Counted from the first letter of the stretch, positions 9,208 to 18,899 are shown. The stretch: DNA of 64,000 nt from Gammaproteobacteria bacterium (GCA_009692265.1 SHZM01000003.1:1-64000); one strand, 5' to 3'. Numbers and translations are program-made. Notes: a model not told the origin generated them from the sequence alone.

Positions 9208-12071
9208 GCCGCGTCCTGCTGCCGGGTGTTTCCCGGATCGTAGAACGCGGTTGGGACAATTCGCGCGTTAACCAAGGCACCATTAGTCAATCGAATTGCT
9301 ATTCGCTGTGCGCCAATCGCGAAATCATGCGTGACCACCGCCAACCCAATGGTTCTGCCGAGGCTCGGGCTGTAACCAACACTCGTCACGCGGCCAAGAA
9401 TCGACGACCCATCAACGACGAGATGACACTCCTCGATCGGTAAGTCCAAAGCGCTGTAGTCGGTTTCAAAGCCGACCACCGAACGGGCTGGCGCTTCGCG
9501 TAACATTTCCAACGCGGCCCTGCCGAGAAAGTGCGGCTTCTTGAAATTCACGAGACCCGCCAGCGGCGTTTCAAAGGGATGGGTCACGCCGTCGGTGTCC
9601 TGCGCGACGATCAGGTGTCCTTTCTCCAGTCGCAATTGGCGTTGGGTCTCGACGCCGAACGGGAGGATCGCGTCGGCCGCGCCCAGCGCCATCAATGACC
9701 GCCACACGTGTACTGCCTGAGTGTACGGTAAATGAATTTCGTAACCGACTTCTCCGACGAAGCCGACCCGCATCATGCGCACCGGCACGCCGCAGAGCTC
9801 CGCATCGCGAACCCCGAGGAACGGGAAACTCGTATCGCTGAGATTTTGTGAAGTCACGGCTCCTAGCAGCCCACGCACCCGCGGTCCCGCGATGTTTATC
9901 GCGGCGAGCTGTCGGGTTATATCCACGACTTCGACGTTTAAACGGCACAGTGCGGCAACCTGGGTCAAGGTTCGATAAGTCGCCTGCGCGTGACTCGATC
10001 CCGCGGTGACATAGAACCGCTGCTCGCCGATTCGGGCTGCGACCCCGTCATCGACGATGATCCCGCGCTGATCGCACATCAACACGTAGCGGGTCATCCC
10101 GATGGCGGCCTTGTCGACCGCCGAGGTGTAACACAGCGCCAGCAACTGACCGGCATCGGGTCCGATCACTTCGAACTTGCCCAAAGTCGATACGTCGATA
10201 ATGCCAAGCCGCTCGCGCACCGCGCGATATTCGGCGAGTCGAGACTCGGCGTCGGACCCGCCACGATAGAATTTCGGGCGGCACCACAGGCCGGCGTCCA
10301 TCCACTCGGCACCCGCACGCGTGTGTTCGCCATTCAACGCGCTGTCCCAGCGTGGTCGCAACCGGCGTCCAGCGAGCGCGCCCATGGTCACCGGATGATA
10401 GAACGGGCGCGCGGTAGTCGAACCGACCTCAGCCAAGCTTCTGCCCTGCAGCTCGGCAAGGATCCGAGCCGCATTAAGATTGGAGTGTTTACCCTGACTC
10501 GGTCCCATCCCATTGGTGGTGTAGCGCTTCATTAACTCAACGTTATCGAAGCCCTCACGATAGGCAACGCTGAAATCGTGGAGCTGAATATCCTCGTCGA
10601 AGTCGACGAAATTCTTGCCTTTGGGATGCGGGAACCACGGCCGCGAATGTGATTGCGGGATGCTCGCCACCGGCGGCGCAACGACGGTGGCGACTTGTTT
10701 AAAGTAAAGGAGGATCTTCGCGCCCGCCGCTTCGCCATCGGCGATCCGCGCGGCGAGGCCAAAGCGTCCGTTCACCCGACCCGCGGCCGCGATCCCAGCC
10801 GGGAATTCGCTCGGTAACACTTGCTCGAGTTGAGGATCGTAGGTGAAGCGCACACGTGCCTGATGCAATAGCTGGCCTGCGGGAGCCCACCCGACACTCA
10901 TCAACAAGCCATCGCAGGCGAGTTCGTGCGCGCTGCCATTGACGTTATAAGTAACACTCGACAATTGGCCACGACTACCGCGTGCTTCAAGGTGCTTAAT
11001 CGGTCCGACAACTCGAATACCTTCGGCTTCTGCCTCAACGGCTCGATCGCCGCGCGTGGTCGGCAGGTCTAAGTCAAGAATCGTTGTGATCCGAAGACCA
11101 TCGCGCTTGAGATCGATTGCCGCCTCGTATGCCGAGGCATTGCCTGCAAGCACGATCCCATCTTCGAACGGCGCGACGCCATAGCGGCGAACCAACCGCT
11201 GCGCTGCGCTCGCCAGCATCACTCCTGGCAGATCGTTGTTGCGAAACACCGCCGGCGTTTCGATAACCCCTGTCGCGACAATGATCGCACGTGCGGTGAC
11301 AAGGTGAATTCCGTCTGCACGCACTACCGGCACTTCGTGATCGCTGTACCAACCAACCGCAACGCTCTGAGTCCAGAGTTCGGCTTCGGCAGCCGACTCA
11401 AGTCGAGACAGGGTTGTCGCTAACCAATCCCGACTCGCCTCCGCTTCGCTTCGTGAGTAATGCAGGCGTCCGCCGAGGCGCGCGTTTTCGTCGATCACGA
11501 TCACCGTCAGGCCATGATCGAGCAAAGCGCTCGCGGCGGCGAGGCCTGCCGCACCTCCACCGATCACCAGACAGTCGACGTAGACCCTGTGGGTGGCTTG
11601 GCGAGTCGGGGGGAAATCTGTACTCACCCACCCAAGCCCGCTGGCGCGTCGAATCAGCCGTTCCCATAGCGGAAACAGCCAGCGCGGGCGGAAGAACGCT
11701 TTGTAATAGAACCCGACCGGTAAGACCGGCGAAAGTGCTTCGAGTAGTTGGCCCCAATCACGTTTAAGTCCGCCATGGGTATTCACGGCTGTATACGCTT
11801 CACCATCGAGTGGCATTTCGACGTCCGCACGGACATTCGTACGGGTGGCCGTTTGCAGTAACACGTTCGAATCGTGATTGGCGGCCGACAAGATCCCGCG
11901 TGGCCGATGATATTTGAAACTGCGGCCCAACAAGGTGTGATCACTCGCGAGCAACGCGCTGGTAATGGTATCGCCCGGGTACGCCGCAACCGGCTCGCCC
12001 TCGAACGAAAACCGAACTTTTCGATCGCGCGTGATCCATTCATGCGGCTGGGGCGGAACTCTATGCGCCAT
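9204..12071 (-). CDS. mgdC: N-methylglutamate dehydrogenase subunit C (SoxA-like)
   Basis: A large sarcosine-oxidase-alpha-type subunit, 955 residues from the ATG at 12071 (start chosen because it overlaps the mgdB stop and gives the normal N-terminus; eight more codons upstream are open). Order of parts: an N-terminal 2Fe-2S-like fold ('VRFSFEGEPVAAYPGDTI'), a dinucleotide-binding domain with GGGAAGLAAASAL near residue 170, and a C-terminal aminomethyltransferase (GCV_T) domain ('YILMCDQRG'-like, 'GEVGYEIHLPY', 'LRLEKGHL'). The GCV_T domain would pass the methyl-derived carbon to tetrahydrofolate. Together with the flanking gmaS/mgs genes this points to N-methylglutamate rather than sarcosine as substrate. 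Confidence 0.88.
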   Translation of the reverse strand: MAHRVPPQPHEWITRDRKVRFSFEGEPVAAYPGDTITSALLASDHTLLGRSFKYHRPRGILSAANHDSNVLLQTATRTNVRADVEMPLDGEAYTAVNTHGGLKRDWGQLLEALSPVLPVGFYYKAFFRPRWLFPLWERLIRRASGLGWVSTDFPPTRQATHRVYVDCLVIGGGAAGLAAASALLDHGLTVIVIDENARLGGRLHYSRSEAEASRDWLATTLSRLESAAEAELWTQSVAVGWYSDHEVPVVRADGIHLVTARAIIVATGVIETPAVFRNNDLPGVMLASAAQRLVRRYGVAPFEDGIVLAGNASAYEAAIDLKRDGLRITTILDLDLPTTRGDRAVEAEAEGIRVVGPIKHLEARGSRGQLSSVTYNVNGSAHELACDGLLMSVGWAPAGQLLHQARVRFTYDPQLEQVLPSEFPAGIAAAGRVNGRFGLAARIADGEAAGAKILLYFKQVATVVAPPVASIPQSHSRPWFPHPKGKNFVDFDEDIQLHDFSVAYREGFDNVELMKRYTTNGMGPSQGKHSNLNAARILAELQGRSLAEVGSTTARPFYHPVTMGALAGRRLRPRWDSALNGEHTRAGAEWMDAGLWCRPKFYRGGSDAESRLAEYRAVRERLGIIDVSTLGKFEVIGPDAGQLLALCYTSAVDKAAIGMTRYVLMCDQRGIIVDDGVAARIGEQRFYVTAGSSHAQATYRTLTQVAALCRLNVEVVDITRQLAAINIAGPRVRGLLGAVTSQNLSDTSFPFLGVRDAELCGVPVRMMRVGFVGEVGYEIHLPYTQAVHVWRSLMALGAADAILPFGVETQRQLRLEKGHLIVAQDTDGVTHPFETPLAGLVNFKKPHFLGRAALEMLREAPARSVVGFETDYSALDLPIEECHLVVDGSSILGRVTSVGYSPSLGRTIGLAVVTHDFAIGAQRIAIRLTNGALVNARIVPTAFYDPGNTRQQDAA

Positions 12072-12327
12072 GTGCATCTTCCACCGGTTGCGCAAGTTCT
12101 ATTGCCATGACTTCGTCGCTCGCGGTATCGCGCTCAATTAGAAACCACAGCTGCGAAGGTCGGTGATACCACCACTCGCGCTTAACCCGCGCCGTCGCGT
12201 CGCCGAAATAAACACCGCTACGAGCGGCCGCTGAATCCGCTTGTAACAGTCCCTCTATTGCCGAACCTGCGCAAATAAATTCTTGCGCGGGGCGGAGACC
12301 TAGAATGGGGCAGCGAAATTGTTTCAT
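12061..12327 (-). CDS. mgdB: N-methylglutamate dehydrogenase subunit B (SoxD-like)
   Basis: An 88-residue delta-type subunit. Sarcosine oxidase SoxD binds zinc through two N-terminal cysteines (CPxCG) and a His/Cys pair. Here the first motif reads CPILG, so the second Cys is missing, and after 'REWWYH' the expected later Cys is also absent. As far as I recall, this CPxxG form is common in SoxD-like subunits of methylamine clusters. Its end overlaps the start of mgdC by 11 bases. Confidence 0.82.
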   Translation of the reverse strand: MKQFRCPILGLRPAQEFICAGSAIEGLLQADSAAARSGVYFGDATARVKREWWYHRPSQLWFLIERDTASDEVMAIELAQPVEDAHGA

Positions 12328-12367
12328 GGAACTGCGCTTCTCTGGATCACGACATTATCGTCATTTT

Positions 12368-13609
12368 TCAATGCCCCACCGCCGCCGCGCCCTTCTCGCC
12401 CAACATTGTCATACGCTCGAATCGCTCCATCCCGAACGCTTCGATTAGACGATGGTTGGTGTCGTGCGCGAGAGTGAACGCCATCGTCTCGCCGCACACT
12501 GGGGTGGCTTTGAAGCCCCAGGTACCCCAACCAGCATCGAGATAAAAGCCGGCGATCGCGGTCTTGCCCATCACGGGTGCGAAGTCCGGGGTCATGTCGG
12601 CCATTCCGGCCCATTGCCGGCTAATTTTGACCCCGGCCAGAAACGGAAAGAGATCGAGCATTTGGTCGGCGAGCGAACTGACAAACTCAAACGATGAGCG
12701 GGTCGAGTGGAGTTCAGCGGGATCGACCGCCGCACCCATCACCAGTTCACCACGCGCGGACTGACTCACGTAGACGTGCAGGCTCCCCGACACGATGATC
12801 GGATCGAGCCAGGGCTTCATCGGCTCGGTGACGCAGGCTTGCAACGGCACAATGTCGACTGGGCTCTTTAACCCCACCATCTTGAGCGTGGTCGGTGTGG
12901 CACCCGCGACGGCAGAGAGTACTTTGTCGGTTTTGATCAGACCGCGGTTCGTGCGCACACCGCAAACACGATCGTTCGCCATTTCGATCCCGGTGACTTC
13001 GGTGTGCTGAAAGATTTCCACTCCCATTTGTGACGCCGCGCGGGCATAGCCCCAGGCCACGGCATCGTGGCGCACGATTGCACCGGGCGCATGGTAGAGC
13101 GCGCCGACAATCGCGTGTTGCCCGCCGCAGTTGAGGTCAATCTGCGGACACGCGCGCTTAACTTCGTCGGGTCCGACCAATTGGCTGTCGATGCCGTGAT
13201 GCTTGTTGACCTCGGCCCGCCAGCGCGCCGTACGCAAGGTCGACTCGTTATGCGCCAACGTGAAATGCCCGCGCGTGCTATAGAAAAGGTTGATGTCTAG
13301 CTCGCTCGCAAGCCCTTCGAACAAGCGCACGCCGCGGTCGTAAAACCGCACACCTTCCGGGGTTAAGTAGTTGGATCGAACAATCGTTGTGTTGCGCCCG
13401 GTGTTACCCCCACCGAGATACCCCTTGTCCAGTACCGCAATCCGAGTAATCCCGTGGGTCTTCGCTAAATAGTAGGCACACGCCAGCCCATGCCCACCAG
13501 CGCCGATGATGACCACGTCGTAGGATTCTTTCGGCGAGGTCGGTGTGTTAAACCAGCGCGGCTCGGCGTGATCGCGATTTAATGCGTATTTTAAGAGCCG
13601 CCAAGACAT
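12368..13609 (-). CDS. mgdA: N-methylglutamate dehydrogenase subunit A (SoxB-like)
   Basis: A 413-residue FAD-dependent amine oxidoreductase of the sarcosine oxidase beta family. The Rossmann motif is 'VVIIGAGGHGLACAYYL' (residues about 32-48), followed by 'LGGGNTGRNTTIVRSNYL', which is typical of SoxB, and the C-terminal 'GFYLDAGWGTWGFKATP'. This subunit carries the site where the N-methyl amine is oxidised. It is followed by mgdB, mgdC and mgdD in the standard order, with a 40-base gap to mgdB. No damage is seen. Confidence 0.88.
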   Translation of the reverse strand: MSWRLLKYALNRDHAEPRWFNTPTSPKESYDVVIIGAGGHGLACAYYLAKTHGITRIAVLDKGYLGGGNTGRNTTIVRSNYLTPEGVRFYDRGVRLFEGLASELDINLFYSTRGHFTLAHNESTLRTARWRAEVNKHHGIDSQLVGPDEVKRACPQIDLNCGGQHAIVGALYHAPGAIVRHDAVAWGYARAASQMGVEIFQHTEVTGIEMANDRVCGVRTNRGLIKTDKVLSAVAGATPTTLKMVGLKSPVDIVPLQACVTEPMKPWLDPIIVSGSLHVYVSQSARGELVMGAAVDPAELHSTRSSFEFVSSLADQMLDLFPFLAGVKISRQWAGMADMTPDFAPVMGKTAIAGFYLDAGWGTWGFKATPVCGETMAFTLAHDTNHRLIEAFGMERFERMTMLGEKGAAAVGH

Positions 13610-13722
13610 GTGGGCCGCGATATCCTGCGATCACCTGGATGCAACTATTATTAAGAATATGCAACTCGGCTGGCAAGCGCTCGTGATCACTGGGGCAATG
13701 CTCCGCGGTTCGACCCGCCGCA

Positions 13723-14454
13723 CTACCCGAACCCTGTAACTGCCTTCCAATTGGCATACAGCTGGCGGGCATGACCGTTGAACGTCGGCATGCAAAGCTC
13801 GGCTTTGCGGACTAAGTGTTGTGCACCGTCAGCACCTAAAATTCGAATAAGTGCCGCGTTGTATTCGGGTATGGCGTTCCATTCGGTCACGGTGCTTAAG
13901 GTGATCTCGACATGGAATTGGATTGAAAACGCACGAGAACCCACGCGCATTGCCTGATTCTCGCAGCGTGCCGAGCGCGCCAGGATCGACGACCCAGGCG
14001 GGGGCCTCGCGACTTCGGCACCATGCCACTGCAACACGTCTAAACTAGCCGGGATGCCGGCGAGGAAGGGATCGGTCTGACCTGCCGCCGTGCACTCCAC
14101 TTCCATTATCCCGACCTCGCTCTCGGCAGCGAGGCGCACTTCTCCGCCGAGCACGTCAGCGAGCAATTGATGGCCGAGGCAAAACCCAAGATACGGAAGC
14201 TGTCGCGCGATAACCGCCTCACGGATCGCTGCTTTTTCGAGCGTCAACCAAGGGTGCTCGGCTTCCTGCCACACATCCATCGCGCCGCCCATCACCCAAA
14301 GCGCGTCAAAGCCGTCCAGCGACGGAATTTTCTCCCCTGCATCAAGTTCAACCACCACGATTTCGTGACCATCTTCCGCAAGGAATTGTCGGAAGACACC
14401 GGGATGTTCGACCGCGACATGCTGGAAGACGAGGACTCGTTTCGCTACGCCCAT
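13723..14454 (-). CDS. class I glutamine amidotransferase-like protein
   Basis: A 243-residue type 1 glutamine amidotransferase domain protein. The nucleophile elbow is 'GFCLGHQLLA' with C92, and the catalytic His-x-Glu is in 'SIQFHVEI'. It stands alone, with no fused synthase domain, like GMP-synthase-like GATases. It is the first gene of the minus-strand methylamine run, 113 bases before mgdA. Its substrate may be a gamma-glutamyl amide, which would suit a pathway running through gamma-glutamylmethylamide, but that is inference. It could also be an unrelated neighbour. Confidence 0.8.
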   Translation of the reverse strand: MGVAKRVLVFQHVAVEHPGVFRQFLAEDGHEIVVVELDAGEKIPSLDGFDALWVMGGAMDVWQEAEHPWLTLEKAAIREAVIARQLPYLGFCLGHQLLADVLGGEVRLAAESEVGIMEVECTAAGQTDPFLAGIPASLDVLQWHGAEVARPPPGSSILARSARCENQAMRVGSRAFSIQFHVEITLSTVTEWNAIPEYNAALIRILGADGAQHLVRKAELCMPTFNGHARQLYANWKAVTGFG

Positions 14455-14602
14455 CGGTAAAAGCTCTCATATCAATTGAAGAATGGTCAGCGCAGTTTGG
14501 CCGATAATGCAGGGAATCGCACGCGTGCAAGCCATCAAGCTCGACGCTCTACCCTAGCCATGCTTCAATTCCCTAGAAGTGCTTGTCGAATAAGAGGTCC
14601 CG

Positions 14603-15904
14603 ATGTTCCGATTCCTGTGGCGACTCTGTTTCTTGATCCTCGGGCTGGGACTGCTGTTGAGCCCGGTGTGGAGCGTGTTGCTGTTAATTGAAAAGCAAGC
14701 CTGGGTGACGGCCGCGCCAGCCCCATCGGTTGCGAGCATTGGGCGGGCGGAACGCTTGCTGCGCGAGGTGGATCCACGACGCTTGCGACAAGGCCAATTG
14801 AAAACAGTGACGTTAAAAGAAGGAGATCTCAACATTGCGCTCAGTCATCTATTGGCGCGTCCCGAATTAACGAGGAAGTTGCATACCCAAATCGACTTCG
14901 AACCGGGCGGTGCCAACTTCCAGGCGAGTTTTGAACTTCCCGCGAATCCACTCGGCAGCTTCTTCAATTTTTCGTTTACGATTGTCCCGTCGAAATCCGG
15001 GATCGGCGTCGCACAGCTTCGGTTAGGACGCGCGTCTATCCCCGACTGGTGCACCAACAAAGTGCTAGCCCTGCTCAACGAAGCCGCACAACAACGCGAG
15101 CAATACCGCGATGTCATCGCGGCCCTGCGCGCCATCGAGAAATTGACCTTGACCACCAGCTCAGCCGCGTTGTCTTTTAGATGGGATGGTGCGCTGGCCA
15201 GCCGACTCGGTGAGCACGGTCGCGATCTGCTGTTGCCGGCAGCGGACCGCGAGCGCCTCGTCGCCTACCGGCGCCAGATCCATCAAACGCTGGGGGCGCA
15301 ATCGAAAACCTCGATCTCGTTACTCGATGTGCTCAAGCCAGCACTCCAGTTTGCCGCTTCAAGGTCGAGCGATCTTCCGAGCGCCACGGCCGAGAATCGC
15401 GCCGCATTTCTGGCATTGGCTTTGACCGCAGTCGGACAGCCGCAGGCGTGGAATCATTTACTCGGCGATGAACTCGCATACGCTACCCCACCCCCACGGC
15501 GCACAGTGCACCTTACTCTGCAAGGCCGCGACGATTTGCCAAAACACTTCCTGGTGTCGGCGGCCCTCGCGGGCGCGACCGATAGCGTGGTCGCCGACGT
15601 CATCGGCGTCTACAAAGAAGTCCAGGATTCGGACGGTGGTAGTGGATTCAGTTTCGTCGATCTCGTCGCTGACCGCGCTGGAGTGCGTCTCGCCGGGAAG
15701 GCCACGAACTCGCCGCGCGAACTGCAGCAGGCGATCGCCAGACTCACGCGGGAAGCTGAACTTTTTCCACCAAGCAAAGATTTAGCCGAAGGATTACAGG
15801 CGGCCGATTTCAAGCGTCGCTATAGCACTCGCGACAGCGCTGCCTACCAAAAAGTCATCGCGAGCATTGAGCAGCGTCTGGATCGTTTATCGCTCTATCG
15901 CTAA
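14603..15904 (+). CDS. hypothetical membrane-anchored protein
   Basis: A 433-residue protein I do not recognise by name. Residues about 1-32 form one hydrophobic segment ('LWRLCFLILGLGLLLSPVWS') that could be a signal anchor; the remainder is soluble and would face the periplasm. The C-terminal third ends in 'YQKVIASIEQRLDRLSLYR' after an alpha-helical stretch. An AAGAGG ribosome site precedes the ATG. It is divergent from the methylamine operon, with 148 bases between the two starts holding both promoters, and convergent with the desaturase gene. The reading frame is clean over its whole length. Confidence 0.7.
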   Translation: MFRFLWRLCFLILGLGLLLSPVWSVLLLIEKQAWVTAAPAPSVASIGRAERLLREVDPRRLRQGQLKTVTLKEGDLNIALSHLLARPELTRKLHTQIDFEPGGANFQASFELPANPLGSFFNFSFTIVPSKSGIGVAQLRLGRASIPDWCTNKVLALLNEAAQQREQYRDVIAALRAIEKLTLTTSSAALSFRWDGALASRLGEHGRDLLLPAADRERLVAYRRQIHQTLGAQSKTSISLLDVLKPALQFAASRSSDLPSATAENRAAFLALALTAVGQPQAWNHLLGDELAYATPPPRRTVHLTLQGRDDLPKHFLVSAALAGATDSVVADVIGVYKEVQDSDGGSGFSFVDLVADRAGVRLAGKATNSPRELQQAIARLTREAELFPPSKDLAEGLQAADFKRRYSTRDSAAYQKVIASIEQRLDRLSLYR

Positions 15905-15932
15905 AGTCGCAAACCTGGCCGGGACGTTCGTA

Positions 15933-16934
15933 CTACGCGCTGAAGCCTTCACCGAACGTACCCACCGCACGGCTCTCACGCGGACTACCGCGATCACGCG
16001 CTTCGCGATCGGGGTAGGTTACTTCGCGCAAAACCGCCCAGTAGCCGACAGATGTCGCCATGTGGGGTCTGTGGCCGTTCTCAACTAAATATTGGCGAAG
16101 CAACGGTAATCGGTAGCACGGCACCCACATTAATAAATGATGCTCCAGGTGATAGTTCACCCAGTAGGGTGCTATCAGCATGCGCTCGACGACACTGGCA
16201 ATTGTCGTTCGCGCATTTTTAAACGGATCGTTGCGGTCCGGGATCGCAGCGTGTTCGGCAATATTGCGGATCCGCAGCACCATTTGCTGCCACGTAAGGG
16301 CGGGCAGGATCCACAGGGTGAAGTAGTACGCCCAATGCCCACTCGCGCTGAGCACACCGAATAGACCGAGATTAAAAGCGAGCTGTGGGCCTAGTTTTCG
16401 GCGCAGATTCTGGACGCGAACCGGCCACCCCAGATCGCGCGGCCCAAGCGCTGAACGCAGTTGGTCGCGACGCTGGGCATAGCCCGTGCGGCCCAGTAAA
16501 TCGCGCAGCAATTTTCGGCGCAAGCTGGCGCGCGCTATGGGGTAGTGGCCAATTAACACGAGATCGGGATCATCGTCCTGCATAGTGCGCGCGTGGTGCT
16601 CCAGGTGATAGCGTCGGTACGCCGCAGTCTCGGCTAGCATCAGGTACGCGCATCCCCACTGGCTGAGGAAGTGGTTGAGCTTGGGAGTTCTCGCGAGAGT
16701 ACCGTGTGCACCATCGTGCATCAGGATCAAGATCCCGAGCTGACGACTGCCGATCAGCATGACCGCGAAAATATAAGTCACAAGGTTCGGCGCATACGCC
16801 ACGAGTGCCATGCTGCCACTGATCACCAGCCACGCGTGAGCAACCAACCCAAGTCCCCATAGGTCTGAGCGCGCACGCACTCGCGCGAGCTGTTCAGGGC
16901 TCAGTAGAGTCGCGGCTGCGGGGTTCAATTTCAT
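15933..16934 (-). CDS. fatty acid desaturase family protein
   Basis: A 333-residue membrane-bound di-iron enzyme. The three histidine boxes are present: H73DGAH77, H110LEHH114 and a third HLEHH near residue 260. Hydrophobic segments lie around residues 27-62 and 185-215. This family introduces double bonds or hydroxyl groups into lipids; sterol- and carotenoid-type hydroxylases share the boxes, so the substrate is open. It converges with the hypothetical gene at 14603-15904; only 28 bases separate the stops. Confidence 0.88.
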   Translation of the reverse strand: MKLNPAAATLLSPEQLARVRARSDLWGLGLVAHAWLVISGSMALVAYAPNLVTYIFAVMLIGSRQLGILILMHDGAHGTLARTPKLNHFLSQWGCAYLMLAETAAYRRYHLEHHARTMQDDDPDLVLIGHYPIARASLRRKLLRDLLGRTGYAQRRDQLRSALGPRDLGWPVRVQNLRRKLGPQLAFNLGLFGVLSASGHWAYYFTLWILPALTWQQMVLRIRNIAEHAAIPDRNDPFKNARTTIASVVERMLIAPYWVNYHLEHHLLMWVPCYRLPLLRQYLVENGHRPHMATSVGYWAVLREVTYPDREARDRGSPRESRAVGTFGEGFSA

Positions 16935-16993
16935 CAGGCTGACAACTAGTCGTACTGAGCTTAAGCATAGCTCAGAAATGCGACGAATCGTGG

Positions 16994-17473
16994 TTAGGTA
17001 GGGAGGTTCTCATGCAACCATCGCTCGACGCCCCGACTGCCATCCGCAGCCCACCAACTCATCGCGCGCCAGGTGAAGCGCAGCATCGTTGGAGCTTCTT
17101 TGAACATAGCGGTCGTTTGGTACTGCGGATATTTAGTGGCAAGTGCGTTGACCGCGGGCAACCAGTCCGGGTGTTTACCTGGAATGATTTCTGTAGTCGC
17201 CTTCAAGCGTATCCACCATAAGTCGAGCCACTCATCAGCGTAATGATCGAGCAGCAGCATCGCTTCAGGCGCACGCTCTAGGCGCGCTAACCGTCCAAGC
17301 TGACCAGCCGGGCCTTTCGGTTTGCCATCGATTGGAGACCACAGACTCGCATCGACTCGCGCGAACACGATTGGCAGCGCTTCCGGCGCATCATCAAGAT
17401 CGCGCAACGCAAGTCGCGCGACAGGCATCGTATCGAGCACTGCCTCAAGCACATCACGCGCCAACGGCTTCAT
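16994..17473 (-). CDS. PPOX-class (F420-type) flavin/deazaflavin protein
   Basis: About 159 residues from the ATG at 17473. I prefer this over the longer frame because it begins with family-like 'VLDTMPVARLALRDLDDAP' and lies just after the CoA-transferase stop. The split-barrel pyridoxamine-oxidase fold is suggested by 'PIVFARVDASLWSPIDGKPK', 'APEAMLLLDHYADEWLDLWW' and 'KYPQYQT', resembling the Rv0121-like group annotated as probable F420-dependent. Whether this organism makes F420 cannot be told here. It follows the CoA-transferase by 25 bases, so the two are probably co-transcribed. Confidence 0.75.
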   Translation of the reverse strand: MKPLARDVLEAVLDTMPVARLALRDLDDAPEALPIVFARVDASLWSPIDGKPKGPAGQLGRLARLERAPEAMLLLDHYADEWLDLWWIRLKATTEIIPGKHPDWLPAVNALATKYPQYQTTAMFKEAPTMLRFTWRAMSWWAADGSRGVERWLHENLPT

Positions 17474-17498
17474 CGTGCTCTGTCTTCGAGAAGGGTGC

Positions 17499-18740
17499 TC
17501 ACAACGAATTCGCCAGCCCATCACGAAAATCAGGATGCGCGATCGCGATTAAGGCTTCCGCGCGCGCCCACAGATCTCGGCCTTTAAGGTGCGCAACGCC
17601 GTATTCGGTGATAATGCAATCGACCGCGAAGCGCGGGGTGGTTACCGGTGCACCGGCAGCGAGGCGGGGCACGATCTTGGAGTGTTTGCCATCATCGGTG
17701 GTCGAAGGCAGTGCAATGATCGAGATACCGCCTCGGCTCTGCGCGGCTGCTTCCACGTAGTCCATGCTGCCACCGACCCCACTGATTTGGAGCGCACCCA
17801 GGGTCTCGCCGTTGCTTTGACCTTGAAGATCAATTTCTACCGCCGAGTTGATGGAAACAAAACGCGGCAGGGCAGCGAGGGTTGCGACTTCGTGGGTGAC
17901 CCGCAGCGGTGCCATCTTGATCCGTGTCTCCTGATGACAGAATTCATAGAACGCCTTGTCACCCGCAAGTTCACCCGCAGTCACCTGCGGTGAATGACGC
18001 GCGCGATCCAGGTAGGTCAGCAACCCACCGGTAAGTAAGCCCGAGAAAAGGTTAACGTTACGCTTATCCGCTAATCGATTCAGGACTCGATCCGGGACCG
18101 CACCGAGTCCGAGTTGAACCCACGCGTTATCGGGCACCAGGTCCATCACGTGCTGGACAATTTGCTCGTCGCGCGGCTTGGCTGGCGGCGTGGAATACGT
18201 GGCCAGCGGCGTTGCACTCTCGGTCGCATAATGAATCCGGTCGATTGAGAATCGAGATTCACCACCAGTCACTGGTACATTCATGTTGAATTCGGCGATC
18301 ACCAAATCGGCCTCGGTGACGAAATCCAGCATCGCCCCCACCGACCCACCGAGACTCACGGTGCCATCGGACTGAGGAATAGAGGTCTGCACCACAACCA
18401 CGTGTGGCTTGATCGGACCTTCCCGGGAAACAATTCTGTTGAGATCTGCCAGCCGGATCGGCGCGAAACCGACCTTCCGCCGATCATTCTCCTTGAACAA
18501 TTCGCGCAAGGTGCCAGACGCCTGCCAGGTCACATAGCGGAAATGCGCGCCGAGCCCCCGCTTCAGGTAGGCATACCGACCAAAGCCGAAACCGGAATAC
18601 ACCGTCAACGCATTGAAGCGCTCAACATTCGCCGCAAACGCCTCGAACACATTCACCGGCTCGGCGCAGCCACCCGGCATGATCACATTACTGTTATCAG
18701 GGATGGCCTGGATGGCGATCTCGGGGGGCACTATTTTCAT
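17499..18740 (-). CDS. acetyl-CoA hydrolase/transferase family protein
   Basis: A 413-residue family I-like CoA-transferase, started at the ATG at 18740 (MKIVPPEIAIQ); the frame remains open 26 codons further upstream but without family-like sequence. Signatures are 'VIMPGGCAEP', 'VQLGLGAVPDRVL', and 'FVSINSAVEIDLQGQ', which holds the glutamate expected to form the glutamyl-CoA intermediate. The C-terminal part has 'IITEYGVAHLKG' and 'IAHPDFRDGL', typical of 4-hydroxybutyrate/acetate CoA-transferases. Substrate is not determined. Confidence 0.85.
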   Translation of the reverse strand: MKIVPPEIAIQAIPDNSNVIMPGGCAEPVNVFEAFAANVERFNALTVYSGFGFGRYAYLKRGLGAHFRYVTWQASGTLRELFKENDRRKVGFAPIRLADLNRIVSREGPIKPHVVVVQTSIPQSDGTVSLGGSVGAMLDFVTEADLVIAEFNMNVPVTGGESRFSIDRIHYATESATPLATYSTPPAKPRDEQIVQHVMDLVPDNAWVQLGLGAVPDRVLNRLADKRNVNLFSGLLTGGLLTYLDRARHSPQVTAGELAGDKAFYEFCHQETRIKMAPLRVTHEVATLAALPRFVSINSAVEIDLQGQSNGETLGALQISGVGGSMDYVEAAAQSRGGISIIALPSTTDDGKHSKIVPRLAAGAPVTTPRFAVDCIITEYGVAHLKGRDLWARAEALIAIAHPDFRDGLANSL

Positions 18741-18899
18741 AGGTCTCAGGTCTGATGAAGTATTCGGCAGTGTACTCAATTCCGGCGGCCGCTTGGTTGC
18801 TCGGCTTTCGCAACGCACTAAGGCTGTGGCACTACATGAAAAAGGCCGCGCAGTCTGGGTACACTACGGGCTCCAGCCTCGATTAGGAAACTAACGTCC

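Noticed and set aside
4126-13609. Calling the SoxBDAG-like genes a sarcosine oxidase and the GltB-like gene an ordinary glutamate synthase
   Set aside because: The joint presence of gmaS-type synthetase and all three split glutamate synthase pieces fits the N-methylglutamate pathway better.
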